Shown here one piece after another: positions 17,475-25,783 of a stretch of DNA of 64,000 nucleotides. The notes under the pieces are model-generated. The model did not search any database. It was not told the DNA's origin and worked only from the letters and a program-made list of their open reading frames with translations. Every line of letters starts with the position of its first letter. Position 1 is the first letter of the stretch. Made by a program: the position numbers and the translations under genes. The DNA comes from Pseudomonas entomophila (GTDB taxonomy: Bacteria; Pseudomonadota; Gammaproteobacteria; Pseudomonadales; Pseudomonadaceae): positions 558,001-622,000 of the forward strand of contig NZ_JARGCS010000056.1 in NCBI RefSeq assembly GCF_029193575.1, in the 5' to 3' direction.

Positions 17475-17483
17475 GGAAATCCA

Positions 17484-18731
17484 ATGGACGCATTCAACTA
17501 CCGCGACGGCCAGCTGTTCGCGGAAGGCGTGGCCCTGCCGGCCATCGCCGAACGTTTCGGCACCCCTACCTACGTGTACTCGCGCGCCCACATCGAAGCC
17601 CAGTACCGCAGCTACGCCGATGCCCTCGAAGGCACCCAAGGCCTGGTGTGCTTCGCCGTCAAGGCCAACTCCAACCTCGGCGTGTTGAACGTCCTGGCAC
17701 GCCTGGGCGCGGGCTTCGACATCGTCTCCGGCGGTGAGCTGGAGCGCGTGCTGGCGGCCGGCGGGCGCGCCGACCGCGTGGTGTTCTCCGGTGTCGGCAA
17801 GACCCGTGAAGACATGCGCCGCGCCCTCGAAGTGGGCGTGCACTGCTTCAACGTCGAGTCCGCCGACGAACTCGAGCGCCTGCAGCAGGTGGCCGCCGAG
17901 ATGGGCGTGCAAGCCCCGGTCTCGCTGCGGGTGAACCCGGACGTCGACGCCGGCACCCACCCCTACATCTCCACTGGCCTGAAAGAGAACAAGTTCGGCA
18001 TCGCCATCACCGACGCCGAAGACCTCTACGTGCGCGCCGCGCACCTGCCGAACCTGGATGTGGTCGGCGTCGACTGCCACATCGGCTCGCAGCTGACCAC
18101 CGTCGAGCCCTTCCTCGACGCCCTCGACCGCCTGCTGGCCCTGGTCGACCGCCTCGCCGAATGCGGCATCCACCTGCGTCACCTGGACCTCGGTGGTGGC
18201 GTCGGCGTGCGCTACCGCGACGAACAGCCGCCGGTCGTGGCCGACTACATCAAGGCCATCCGCGAACGCGTCGGCAGCCGTGACCTGGCGCTGGTGTTCG
18301 AGCCGGGCCGCTACATCGTGGCCAACGCCGGCGTGCTGCTGACCCGCGTGGAATACCTCAAGCACACCGAACACAAGGACTTCGCCATCATCGACGCGGC
18401 GATGAACGACCTGATCCGCCCGGCGCTTTACCAGGCCTGGATGGGCGTCAGCGCCGTGCAGCCGCGCGCAGGCCAGGGCCGTGCCTACGACCTGGTCGGG
18501 CCGATCTGCGAGACCGGCGACTTCCTGGCCAAGGAGCGCGAACTGAACCTGGCCGAAGGCGACCTGCTGGCCGTGCAGTCCGCGGGCGCCTATGGTTTTG
18601 TCATGAGCTCGAACTACAACACCCGTGGCCGTTGCGCCGAAGTGCTGGTCGACGGCGACCAGGCCTTCGAAGTGCGCCGCCGCGAGACCATTGCCGAACT
18701 GTTCGCCGGCGAAAGCCTGCTGCCGGAGTGA
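17484..18731 (+). CDS. lysA: Diaminopimelate decarboxylase
   Basis: This 415-residue PLP enzyme converts meso-diaminopimelate to lysine. K60 in the motif CFAVKAN is the PLP lysine. Further signatures are GFDIVSGGELERVLAAG, HIGSQL and LDLGGGVGV, with the phosphate-binding EPGRYIVANAG near residue 273 and the C-terminal CESGDF-like ICETGDFLA. It has the usual family length. It sits in an operon with dapF, 4 bp downstream, so the two last enzymes of the DAP branch are co-expressed. Confidence 0.96.
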   Translation: MDAFNYRDGQLFAEGVALPAIAERFGTPTYVYSRAHIEAQYRSYADALEGTQGLVCFAVKANSNLGVLNVLARLGAGFDIVSGGELERVLAAGGRADRVVFSGVGKTREDMRRALEVGVHCFNVESADELERLQQVAAEMGVQAPVSLRVNPDVDAGTHPYISTGLKENKFGIAITDAEDLYVRAAHLPNLDVVGVDCHIGSQLTTVEPFLDALDRLLALVDRLAECGIHLRHLDLGGGVGVRYRDEQPPVVADYIKAIRERVGSRDLALVFEPGRYIVANAGVLLTRVEYLKHTEHKDFAIIDAAMNDLIRPALYQAWMGVSAVQPRAGQGRAYDLVGPICETGDFLAKERELNLAEGDLLAVQSAGAYGFVMSSNYNTRGRCAEVLVDGDQAFEVRRRETIAELFAGESLLPE

Positions 18732-18735
18732 ACCC

Positions 18736-19566
18736 ATGCTGCTGCGTTTCACCAAGATGCACGGGCTGGGCAACGACTTCATGGTCCTCGACCTGGTCAG
18801 CCAGCACGCGCACATCCAGCCCAAGCATGCCAAGCAATGGGGCGACCGCCACACCGGCATCGGCTTCGACCAGTTGCTGATCGTCGAGGCGCCGAACAAC
18901 CCGGAAGTGGACTTCCGCTACCGCATCTTCAACGCCGACGGTTCCGAGGTCGAGCAGTGCGGCAACGGCGCGCGCTGCTTCGCGCGCTTCGTGCTGGACA
19001 AGCGCCTGACCGCGAAGAAGCGCATCCGCGTCGAGACCAAGGGCGGCATCATCGAGCTGGACGTGCAGAACGACGGCCAGGTGTGCGTCGACATGGGCCC
19101 GCCGCGCTTCATCCCGGCCGAGATTCCCTTCGTCGCCGACGAGCAGGCCCTGAGCTACCCGCTGGAAGTCGACGGCCAGGTCCACGCGATCGCCGCAGTG
19201 TCCATGGGCAACCCGCATTCGGTGCTGCGCGTCGACGACGTGCGCACGGCCCCGGTGCACCAACTGGGCCCGAAGATCGAGCACCACCCGCGCTTCCCGC
19301 AGCGGGTCAACGCCGGCTTCATCCAGGTCGTCGACCGCCACCGCGCCTACCTGCGCGTCTGGGAGCGTGGTGCTGGCGAGACCCAGGCCTGCGGCACCGG
19401 CGCCTGCGCCGCCGCCGTGGCCGCCATCAGTCAGGGCTGGATGGACTCCCCGGTGTCCATCGACCTGCCCGGTGGCCGCCTGAGCATCGAATGGGGCGGC
19501 CCCGGCAAGCCGGTGCTGATGACCGGCCCCGCCGTCCGCGTGTACGAAGGACAGGTTCGTCTCTAA
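18736..19566 (+). CDS. dapF: Diaminopimelate epimerase
   Basis: This 276-residue cofactor-independent racemase interconverts LL- and meso-diaminopimelate for peptidoglycan and lysine. The two catalytic cysteines are present: C75 in NADGSEVEQCGNGARC and C219 in GAGETQACGTGAC. The N-terminus FTKMHGLGNDFMVLD is the standard family start. Operon position is between lysA and the DUF484 gene. Confidence 0.97.
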   Translation: MLLRFTKMHGLGNDFMVLDLVSQHAHIQPKHAKQWGDRHTGIGFDQLLIVEAPNNPEVDFRYRIFNADGSEVEQCGNGARCFARFVLDKRLTAKKRIRVETKGGIIELDVQNDGQVCVDMGPPRFIPAEIPFVADEQALSYPLEVDGQVHAIAAVSMGNPHSVLRVDDVRTAPVHQLGPKIEHHPRFPQRVNAGFIQVVDRHRAYLRVWERGAGETQACGTGACAAAVAAISQGWMDSPVSIDLPGGRLSIEWGGPGKPVLMTGPAVRVYEGQVRL

Positions 19567-19579
19567 GCGAGTAACCGCC

Positions 19580-20287
19580 ATGACCGATCAGCCAAAGGCC
19601 CAACCGCTGCCCGCCACCGACCTCGACGCCGAGTCGGTGGTGGCCTACTTGCGCGCCCACCCGACCTTCTTCGCCGAGCACGACGATCTACTGGTCGAGC
19701 AACGCATCCCCCACCAGCGCGGCGACAGCGTGTCGCTGGTGGAGCGCCAGCTCAAGCTGCTGCGCGACCGCAACATCGAGATGCGCCACCGCCTGTCGCA
19801 ACTGATGGACGTGGCCCGCGACAACGACCGGCTGTTCGACAAGACCCGCCGGCTGATCCTCGACCTGCTCGACGCCAGCACCCTGGAAGACGTGGTGATG
19901 GCGGTCGAAGACAGCTTGCGCCGGGAATTCCAGGTGCCCTTCGTCAGCCTCATCCTGTTCGGCGACAACGCCGCCCCGGTGGGGCGCTGGGTCAGCAGCA
20001 GCGAGGCGCAACAAGCGATCGGCGGGCTGCTGGGTGGTGGCAAGACGGTCAGCGGCAACCTGCGCGAGCACGAGCTGATGTTCCTGTTCGGCGATGAACA
20101 CAAGGACGTCGGCTCCAGTGCCGTCGCCTCGCTGGAGCACCAGGGCCTGCATGGCGTTCTGGCCATCGGCAGCCGCGACCCGCAGCACTATAAAAGCAGC
20201 GTGGGCACCCTCTTCCTCGGCTATATCGCTGAAGTGCTTGGCCGCGTGGTCCCGCGCCTGACCCAGCCGCTGCGCCCGGTGCGCTGA
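19580..20287 (+). CDS. DUF484 (YigA-type) protein
   Basis: This 235-residue cytoplasmic protein has a short N-terminal DUF484 region (ESVVAYLRAHPTFFAEHDDLLVEQRIPHQRGDSVSLVERQ), a coiled coil and a GAF-like domain (~90-230). The family is nearly always placed between dapF and xerC, as here, but its role is unknown. Its stop overlaps the xerC start (TGATG), indicating translational coupling. Confidence 0.9.
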   Translation: MTDQPKAQPLPATDLDAESVVAYLRAHPTFFAEHDDLLVEQRIPHQRGDSVSLVERQLKLLRDRNIEMRHRLSQLMDVARDNDRLFDKTRRLILDLLDASTLEDVVMAVEDSLRREFQVPFVSLILFGDNAAPVGRWVSSSEAQQAIGGLLGGGKTVSGNLREHELMFLFGDEHKDVGSSAVASLEHQGLHGVLAIGSRDPQHYKSSVGTLFLGYIAEVLGRVVPRLTQPLRPVR

Positions 20288-21186
20288 TGGAGCGCCAGCT
20301 GGAGGCTTATTGCGCGCACCTGCGCAACGAGCGCCAGGTGTCCGAGCACACCCTGCTGGCCTACCGCCGCGACCTGGAAAAGGTCATCGAATTCTGCAAC
20401 GCCCAGGGCATTGCCGGCTGGACGGCTCTGCACGTGCCGCAACTGCGCCAACTGGTGGCGCGTCAGCACCATCATGGCCAGTCCTCACGCAGCCTGGCAC
20501 GCCTGCTCTCAGCGGTGCGCGGCCTGTACCGCTACCTCAATCGCGAAGGCCTGTGCCAACACGACCCGGCCAATGGCCTGAGCCCGCCCAAGGGCGAACG
20601 CCGCCTGCCCAAGGTGCTGGACACCGACCGCGCCTTGCAGTTGCTCGATGGCGGGGTCGACGACGACTTCATCGCCCTGCGCGACCAGGCCATCCTCGAA
20701 CTGTTCTACTCCTCGGGCCTGCGCCTGTCGGAGCTGACCCACCTCGACCTGGAACAGCTCGACCTCACGGGCGGGCTGGTGCAGGTGCACGGCAAGGGCA
20801 GCAAGACCCGCGTATTGCCCGTCGGCCGCAAGGCCCGCGAGGCGTTGCTGGCCTGGCTGAAAGTCCGTGGCATCAGCGCCCCGCGCGACAGCGCGGTGTT
20901 CGTCAGCCGCCAGGGCACGCGCCTTGGCCCGCGAGCCATCCAGATGCGGGTCAAGGTCGCCGGCGAACGCGAGCTGGGCCAGCACCTGCACCCGCACATG
21001 CTTCGCCATTCCTTCGCCAGCCACCTGCTGGAATCGTCCCAGGACCTGCGCGCGGTGCAGGAGATGCTTGGCCATGCCGACATCAGCACCACGCAGATCT
21101 ACACCCACCTGGATTTCCAGCACCTGGCCGCGGTGTACGACAGCGCCCACCCCCGGGCCAAACGCAGCAAAGGCACAGACTCATGA
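20287..21186 (+). CDS. xerC: Site-specific tyrosine recombinase XerC
   Basis: This 299-residue tyrosine recombinase resolves chromosome dimers with XerD at dif. The SAM-like N-terminal domain (LEAYCAHLRNERQVSEHTLLAYRRDLE) is followed by the catalytic domain. Active-site residues are Arg in SSGLRLSELTHLDL, Lys in GKGSKTRVLP, HxxR in HMLRHSFASHLL, His in LGHADIST and the nucleophile Tyr in TQIYTHL. It overlaps the upstream DUF484 gene by 1 bp and the downstream HAD gene by 4 bp. Confidence 0.97.
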   Translation: MERQLEAYCAHLRNERQVSEHTLLAYRRDLEKVIEFCNAQGIAGWTALHVPQLRQLVARQHHHGQSSRSLARLLSAVRGLYRYLNREGLCQHDPANGLSPPKGERRLPKVLDTDRALQLLDGGVDDDFIALRDQAILELFYSSGLRLSELTHLDLEQLDLTGGLVQVHGKGSKTRVLPVGRKAREALLAWLKVRGISAPRDSAVFVSRQGTRLGPRAIQMRVKVAGERELGQHLHPHMLRHSFASHLLESSQDLRAVQEMLGHADISTTQIYTHLDFQHLAAVYDSAHPRAKRSKGTDS

Positions 21187-21878
21187 GCATCAAGCTGATC
21201 ACCTTCGACCTGGACGACACCCTGTGGGACACCGCGCCGGTGATCGCCAGCGCCGAGACCGTCCTGCGCGACTGGCTCGCGGCCAACGCGCCGAGCCTGG
21301 GCGGGGTGCCGGTCGAGCACCTGTACGCGATCCGTGAGCGCCTGGTGCAGGCCGAACCGGGCCTCAAGCACCGCATCAGCGCCCTGCGCCGCCGCGTGTT
21401 GTTCCATGCATTGGAAGACGTCGGCTACAGCGAGCAGCACGCGCAGGCGCTGGCCAACGAAGGGTTCGAAGTGTTCCTGCATGCCCGCCACCAGGTGGAG
21501 GTGTTCCCCGAGGTGCAGCCGGTGCTGGAGATCCTGCGTCATCACTACGTGCTGGGCGTGGTCACCAACGGCAATGCCGACGTGCGCCGCCTGGGCCTGG
21601 CCGACTACTTCCGCTTCGCCCTGTGTGCCGAGGACCTGGGCATTGGCAAGCCGGACCCGGCGCCGTTCCTCGAAGCCCTGCGCCAAGGCGAGGTCGAGGC
21701 TGGCGCCGCCGTGCACATCGGCGACCACCCCGGCGACGACATCGCCGGCGCCCAGCGCGCCGGGCTGCGCGCGATCTGGTTCAACCCCCAGGGCAAGGCC
21801 TGGGCCGGCGAGCAGGCGCCGGATGCCGAGATCCAGCGGCTGTCGCAGTTGCCCGACGTGCTGGCGCGCTGGCGCTGA
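21183..21878 (+). CDS. HAD-superfamily hydrolase (YigB type)
   Basis: This 231-residue haloacid-dehalogenase-like phosphatase has motif I FDLDDTLWDT (nucleophile first Asp), motif II VTNGN, motif III lysine in GIGKPDP and motif IV IGDHPGDDIAGA. In E. coli the gene at this position, yigB, encodes a flavin mononucleotide/sugar-phosphate phosphatase; the substrate here is unproven. The ATG lies inside the end of xerC. It is the last gene of the lptM-to-HAD run and is followed by a REP unit and a terminator. Confidence 0.92.
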   Translation: MSIKLITFDLDDTLWDTAPVIASAETVLRDWLAANAPSLGGVPVEHLYAIRERLVQAEPGLKHRISALRRRVLFHALEDVGYSEQHAQALANEGFEVFLHARHQVEVFPEVQPVLEILRHHYVLGVVTNGNADVRRLGLADYFRFALCAEDLGIGKPDPAPFLEALRQGEVEAGAAVHIGDHPGDDIAGAQRAGLRAIWFNPQGKAWAGEQAPDAEIQRLSQLPDVLARWR

Positions 21879-21930
21879 CACCCACTCGCGGCCCATGAAT
21901 CTACCCCGCCCATGAGATCGGCGCTGTACC

Positions 21931-21962
21931 GGTAGGCGCGGGCTTGCCCCGCGATGAGGCCC
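21931..21962. repeat. Single REP-like unit
   Basis: GCGCGGGCTTGCCCCGCGATGAGGC has the same palindromic core as the paired REP units elsewhere in the window. It sits between convergent genes, just before a terminator. Confidence 0.5.
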
Positions 21963-21987
21963 GCAGGAACACCCAAACCCCACCCAC

Positions 21988-22015
21988 AAAAAAGCCCGCA
22001 GCGACGGCGGGCTTT
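21988..22015. terminator. Bidirectional terminator between yigB-like gene and sutA
   Basis: The hairpin AAAGCCCGC-agcgac-GGCGGGCTTT has A/T-rich flanks on both sides (CAAAAAA and TCTTGC). It lies between convergent transcription units and should stop both. Confidence 0.8.
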
Positions 22016-22031
22016 CTTGCATCTCAACCAC

Positions 22032-22361
22032 TCAGATCGGGCGGCTGCCGTACTTGTTGTCCGGCTTCTTGGGTGGGTCGGCGACCACGTTCGCCTCGAC
22101 CTCTTGAACCTTGCCGCCACGCGCCAGGAACTCTTCCATGGCCCGCGCCAGAGCGTCACGCTCTTTCTGCTTGGCTTCCATGCTCGGCATCTCGTCTACC
22201 GAAACCGCCGCCTTGGACTTGCCCTTGGCCGCAGGTGCGGGGCTGCTGTCGTCGTCGCCAGCGTCTTCGGCGCCGTCGTCGGCCGCAGCCTCCATGCCCT
22301 CATCGCCCTCGTCTTCGTCGCCTACCTCGAGGTCGTCATTTTCCAGATCGTCGTCGCTCAT
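22032..22361 (-). CDS. sutA: SutA, RNA polymerase-binding transcriptional regulator
   Basis: This 109-residue protein has a highly acidic disordered N-terminus (SDDDLENDDLEVGDEDEGDEG), a central helix with a Lys/Glu pattern (MEAKQKERDALARAMEEFLARGG) and the conserved tail NVVADPPKKPDNKYGSRPI. This architecture is that of SutA (survival under transitions A). In P. aeruginosa SutA binds RNA polymerase and raises expression of rRNA and ribosomal genes during slow growth. Location beside amtB matches P. aeruginosa. Confidence 0.88.
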   Translation of the reverse strand: MSDDDLENDDLEVGDEDEGDEGMEAAADDGAEDAGDDDSSPAPAAKGKSKAAVSVDEMPSMEAKQKERDALARAMEEFLARGGKVQEVEANVVADPPKKPDNKYGSRPI

Positions 22362-22796
22362 GTTCTACCTCATGACTTGCGAAAAGCAGGTTAGTTATAG
22401 ACCAGTGCTGCCGTAGACCGGCGGCCACCGGTGAAAATTCAACTGGCCGTGGGTTGGCCACTGCCTTGGGTGTCCGACCCCTGATGGGAGCCCTTCACCC
22501 AGCAGGCCCTTGCTCCTGGCAGGGCCTGACGAAATCTTTTGGCTACCTTGCTGGCCATGCGCTATTGGCAAGCCTAGCAAAGGGCAGCGAAGTGTGTGGA
22601 CAGCTCGTCAAACACCCTTCGGCGCGCATTCTAGCGCGCTTGCGGAAAAAGCAAAGCACCAGAAACACCCGGTGCCGTGTAAGTTTTTTGCACAAGGCGC
22701 GAACGTGCCGGATTAACCGTTTGCCCCTCGGAAAACAGCCGGAAAAAAGGCTTTTGCACACAGCGTGGGAAATCTTCATGCACTTTCGCCAAGGCA
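22362..22796. other. sutA upstream region, no gene seen
   Basis: The roughly 435 bp between sutA and the amtB terminator hold no convincing open reading frame. GC falls in places (runs such as GCGGAAAAAGCAAAGCACC and GTAAGTTTTTTGCAC), and a GC-rich palindrome GCGCGCATTCTAGCGCGC lies around 22624-22641. The region probably contains the sutA promoter and leader; an unannotated small RNA cannot be excluded. Confidence 0.5.
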
Positions 22797-22830
22797 AAAA
22801 AATGCCCAGCATGAGCTGGGCAAGTTTTTT
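22797..22830 (-). terminator. Rho-independent terminator after amtB
   Basis: TGCCCAGC-atga-GCTGGGCA is flanked on the left by a run of A (T run on the minus strand) and on the right by TTTTTT. It lies 13 bp beyond the amtB stop and is a textbook intrinsic terminator. Confidence 0.88.
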
Positions 22831-22842
22831 ACCGCGTGGCGG

Positions 22843-24177
22843 TTACAGGTTGTAGCCGCGCTCGTTGTGCTGAGCCAGGTCGAGGCCGACCGACTCTTCT
22901 TCTTCGGTGACCCGCAGGCCCATCACGCCATCCAGCACCTTGAGGATCACGTAGGTGACGATGGCGGTGTAACCAACGGTGAAGATCACGCCTTTGGCTT
23001 GTACCCAGAACTGCGCGCCGATGTCTTCGACGGTGCCGAAGCCGCCCAGCGCAGGGGCTGCGAACACGCCGGTCAGCAGCGCGCCGACGATACCGCCGAT
23101 ACCGTGCACGCCGAAGGCGTCCAGCGAGTCGTCATAGCCCAGCTTGCGCTTGAGGCTGGTGGCGCAGAAGTAGCAGATCACACCCGCCACCAGGCCAATC
23201 ACCAAGGCGCCCATCGGGCCCACGGTGCCAGCGGCCGGGGTGATGGCCACCAGGCCCGCGACCACGCCGGAAGCGATGCCCAGGGCGCTCGGTTTGCCGT
23301 GGCTGATCCACTCGGCGAACATCCAGCCCAGCGCCGCGGCGGCGGTGGCGATCTGGGTCACCAGCATGGCCATGCCGGCGGTGCCGTTGGCGGCGGCGGC
23401 GGAGCCGGCGTTGAAGCCGAACCAGCCAATCCACAGCATGGCCGCGCCCACCAGGGTGTAGCCCAGGTTGTGCGGGGCCATCGGGGTGGTCGGATAGCCT
23501 TTGCGCTTGCCCAGTACCAGGCAGGCCACCAGGCCCGCGACACCGGCGTTGATGTGCACCACGGTGCCGCCCGCGAAGTCCAGTACGCCCCAGTCCCACA
23601 TCAGCGCGCCGTCACCGCTCCAGACCATGTGCGCGATCGGCGCATAGACCAGGGTGAACCACACGCCCATGAAGATCAGCATGGCGGAGAACTTCATGCG
23701 CTCGGCGAAGGCGCCGACGATCAGCGCCGGGGTGATGATGGCGAAGGTCATCTGGAAGGTGATGAACACCGCTTCAGGGAACAGCGCGGTGGCCGAGGTC
23801 AGGCCCGACGGCGTGACGCCGCTGAGGAAGGCCTTGGAGAAGCCGCCGATGAAGGAATTGAAGTTGAGTACGCCCTTTTCCATACCGGTGGTATCGAAGG
23901 CCAGGCTGTAGCCGTAGATCACCCACAGGATGCTGATCAGGCCGGTGATGGCGAAGCACTGCATCATCACCGAGAGCAGGTTCTTGGACCGCACCATGCC
24001 ACCGTAGAACAGGGCCAGGCCCGGGATGGTCATGAACAGTACCAATGCCGTGGCGGTGAGCATCCAGGCGGTATCGCCGGAGTTCAGTACCGGGGCAGCA
24101 GCCTCCTCTGCCAGGGCCAGGCCCGGCATTACGAGGGACAAAAGGGCTCCTAGCCCTGCGATCTTACGCAGAGTCAT
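22843..24177 (-). CDS. amtB: Ammonium transporter
   Basis: This 444-residue protein has a cleavable signal peptide (LGALLSLVMPGLALA) and eleven transmembrane helices of the Amt family. The conduction-pore twin histidines occur in YAPIAHMVWSGDG and FGVHGIGGIVGALLTG, and the family signature DFAGGTVVHINAGVAGLV is present. It takes up ammonium under nitrogen limitation and is blocked by unmodified GlnK. It lies 44 bp downstream of glnK in one operon under a sigma-54 promoter candidate. Confidence 0.96.
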   Translation of the reverse strand: MTLRKIAGLGALLSLVMPGLALAEEAAAPVLNSGDTAWMLTATALVLFMTIPGLALFYGGMVRSKNLLSVMMQCFAITGLISILWVIYGYSLAFDTTGMEKGVLNFNSFIGGFSKAFLSGVTPSGLTSATALFPEAVFITFQMTFAIITPALIVGAFAERMKFSAMLIFMGVWFTLVYAPIAHMVWSGDGALMWDWGVLDFAGGTVVHINAGVAGLVACLVLGKRKGYPTTPMAPHNLGYTLVGAAMLWIGWFGFNAGSAAAANGTAGMAMLVTQIATAAAALGWMFAEWISHGKPSALGIASGVVAGLVAITPAAGTVGPMGALVIGLVAGVICYFCATSLKRKLGYDDSLDAFGVHGIGGIVGALLTGVFAAPALGGFGTVEDIGAQFWVQAKGVIFTVGYTAIVTYVILKVLDGVMGLRVTEEEESVGLDLAQHNERGYNL

Positions 24178-24221
24178 GTTGTTTTCTCCTGGGGCGTTGG
24201 GTTTGGTGAGGCTGTTGTTAC

Positions 24222-24560
24222 TTAGATCGCGTCGGTATCGGTTTCGCCGGTACGGATGCGGATCGCCTGCTCCAGATTGACCACGAAGATCTTGCCGTCA
24301 CCGATCTTGCCGGTGTTGGCGGCCTTGGTGATGGCTTCGATCACACGGTCGAGGTCCTTGTCGTCGATGGCGACGTCGATCTTGACCTTGGGCAGGAAGT
24401 CGACGACGTACTCGGCGCCGCGATACAGCTCGGTGTGGCCTTTCTGACGGCCGAAGCCCTTGACCTCGGTCACGGTGATGCCCTGCACGCCGATTTCCGA
24501 CAGCGACTCGCGCACGTCGTCCAGCTTGAACGGCTTGATGATGGCAGTGACTAGCTTCAT
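24222..24560 (-). CDS. glnK: PII signalling protein GlnK
   Basis: This 112-residue PII protein senses 2-oxoglutarate and ATP/ADP. The T-loop GFGRQKGHTELYRGAEYVV carries Y51, the uridylylation site; the C-terminal signature KIGDGKIFVVNLEQAIRIRTGETDTDAI is canonical. It controls AmtB by plugging its pore and signals nitrogen status to NtrB and glutamine synthetase adenylyltransferase. Genetic coupling with amtB identifies it as GlnK. Confidence 0.96.
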   Translation of the reverse strand: MKLVTAIIKPFKLDDVRESLSEIGVQGITVTEVKGFGRQKGHTELYRGAEYVVDFLPKVKIDVAIDDKDLDRVIEAITKAANTGKIGDGKIFVVNLEQAIRIRTGETDTDAI

Positions 24561-24764
24561 GAAACTCTCTCCCGATTTGGTGGACTTGCCCCAGGAAAAC
24601 AAACCCGTCTCAAGTCTAAGCGCAGCGCCTGGCTTTGTAACGCGTCGTCGGTTCCATTCCCCCTCGCCCGCGCACATCGGGGCGGTGGCGAAGGACCTTA
24701 CGGCTCGGCCCGCGCACTGCCTGGTCTCAAGGGACTGCATCAGTGCATGGCTCGGGCAGGTCTT

Positions 24765-24780
24765 TGCAGAAACCTTGCCA
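24765..24780 (-). promoter_or_regulatory. Sigma-54 (-24/-12) promoter of glnK-amtB
   Basis: Read on the minus strand, TGGCAAGGTTTCTGCA fits the consensus TGGCAC-N5-TTGCA, with GG and GC dinucleotides exactly 12 bp apart. It lies about 205 bp upstream of the glnK ATG. Nitrogen-controlled glnK-amtB operons are usually RpoN-dependent. Confidence 0.75.
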
Positions 24781-24854
24781 GGTCGCGCAAAGCACCGGAA
24801 AACAAGCAGTTGCGCGAGCAGTTGCGGTTTGGCCAGTCGCCATCAATGGAAACA

Positions 24855-24871
24855 TGCACAACTTCGGTGCA
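24855..24871 (-). promoter_or_regulatory. NtrC-like binding site upstream of glnK
   Basis: The 17-bp dyad TGCACA-ACTTC-GGTGCA matches the NtrC consensus TGCACC-N5-GGTGCA in all but one position. It is about 80-90 bp upstream of the -24 element, a normal distance for an enhancer. Confidence 0.65.
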
Positions 24872-24937
24872 TGACGCACCCCGACCTTGCTCAAAAAGCG
24901 TGCAGCCCTGACCCCGCCGAGGCCCCATGATGCAGCG

Positions 24938-24946
24938 TGCTACACT
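24938..24946 (+). promoter_or_regulatory. Extended -10 promoter candidate for ubiK
   Basis: TGCTACACT resembles the extended -10 consensus TGnTATAAT and lies 35 bp before the ubiK ATG. No clear -35 hexamer is seen. Confidence 0.4.
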
Positions 24947-24980
24947 GCGCTCCTTTCACGACTCAAGGACCCGCCGACCC

Positions 24981-25250
24981 ATGCTCGCGCCAAAAGCCTT
25001 TCTCGATGCCCTGAGCGACCAGGCCTCGCGCCTGTTCAGCGGCGACACTGCGCAGCCGCGCGCCGAACTCGAAAGCCAGTTCAAAGTGCTGATGCAAGGT
25101 GCCTTCAGCAAGCTGGACCTGGTCAGCCGGGACGAATTCGACAGCCAGATGGTGGTCCTAGCGCGCACCCGCGCCCGCCTGGAAGCCCTGGAGCAGCAAG
25201 TGGCCGCGCTGGAAGCGCGGCTGGCACCGGCAGACCCCGAACAACAATAG
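24981..25250 (+). CDS. ubiK: Ubiquinone biosynthesis accessory factor UbiK (BMFP type)
   Basis: This 89-residue protein has an amphipathic N-terminal helix (KAFLDALSDQASRLF) and a C-terminal trimeric coiled coil (VVLARTRARLEALEQQVAALEARL). Family members (YqiC/BMFP, UbiK) bind UbiJ and membrane lipid and support aerobic ubiquinone synthesis. The length is usual and the position between glnK and comM is conserved in Pseudomonas. Confidence 0.9.
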   Translation: MLAPKAFLDALSDQASRLFSGDTAQPRAELESQFKVLMQGAFSKLDLVSRDEFDSQMVVLARTRARLEALEQQVAALEARLAPADPEQQ

Positions 25251-25268
25251 CGACACGGAGTGTTCCCT

Positions 25269-25697
25269 ATGAAAGTCAGTGCACGTAACGTTTTCGAAGG
25301 TACCGTCAGCGCCGTCCAGCCGGGCGCCGTGAATGCCGAGGTCGAGCTGACCCTGGGCGGTGGCGAGAAGCTGGTGGCGGTGGTCACCATGACCAGCCTG
25401 CACAACCTGAACATCAACGTCGGCAAGCAGGCCGTGGCGCTGGTCAAGGCGCCCTGGGTGGTGCTGATGACCGATGCCGACGGTTATCGCCTGTCGGCGC
25501 GCAACGCGCTGCAAGGTGAAGTGGTGCGCGTGGGCGACGGCGCGGTGAATGCCGAGGTGGTGCTGAAGCTGGCCGGTGGCACCGAGGTGTTCGCCATCGT
25601 CACCCGCGAGGCCGTGCAGGAGCTGGGCCTGGCCCCGGGCGTGAAGGCCACGGCGCTGATCAAGGCGTCGCACATCCTCCTCGGCGCGCGGCCCTGA
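25269..25697 (+). CDS. Mop/TOBE-domain molybdate-binding protein
   Basis: This 142-residue protein consists of two consecutive Mop (TOBE) domains, roughly residues 1-68 and 72-140. Each has the SARNVFEGTVSAVQPGAVNAEVELTL / SARNALQGEVVRVGDGAVNAEVVLKL pattern. Such di-Mop proteins bind molybdate or tungstate oxyanions at subunit interfaces and buffer them in the cytoplasm. No modABC genes lie nearby, so it is probably a stand-alone molbindin. It begins 18 bp after ubiK. Confidence 0.88.
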   Translation: MKVSARNVFEGTVSAVQPGAVNAEVELTLGGGEKLVAVVTMTSLHNLNINVGKQAVALVKAPWVVLMTDADGYRLSARNALQGEVVRVGDGAVNAEVVLKLAGGTEVFAIVTREAVQELGLAPGVKATALIKASHILLGARP

Positions 25698-25709
25698 GGC
25701 GACGGAGTC

Positions 25710-25746
25710 GGCCCTATGGCGGGGCAAGTCGGATCGCCATAGGGCC
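25710..25746. repeat. Perfect inverted repeat after the Mop gene
   Basis: GGCCCTATGGCG at 25710-25721 and CGCCATAGGGCC at 25735-25746 form a 12-bp stem with the REP-like GGGGCAAG in the loop. It may stop transcription from the ubiK-mop unit. Similar GGCCCTATCGC stems occur at 36134 and 37757. Confidence 0.6.
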
Positions 25747-25783
25747 ATCAGCAACACCCACGCTATCAATTCCTCCTCTCGAT

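Larger units (their letters stand above)
24561..24980. other. glnK-ubiK divergent regulatory region
   Basis: This 420-bp region has no supported gene. It contains the sigma-54 element and an NtrC-like site for glnK-amtB and, at the other end, an extended -10 candidate for ubiK. Confidence 0.7.

Noticed and set aside
24740..24928. 62-codon minus-strand frame upstream of glnK
   Set aside because: It spans the sigma-54 element and NtrC-like site, and its sequence resembles no protein family.
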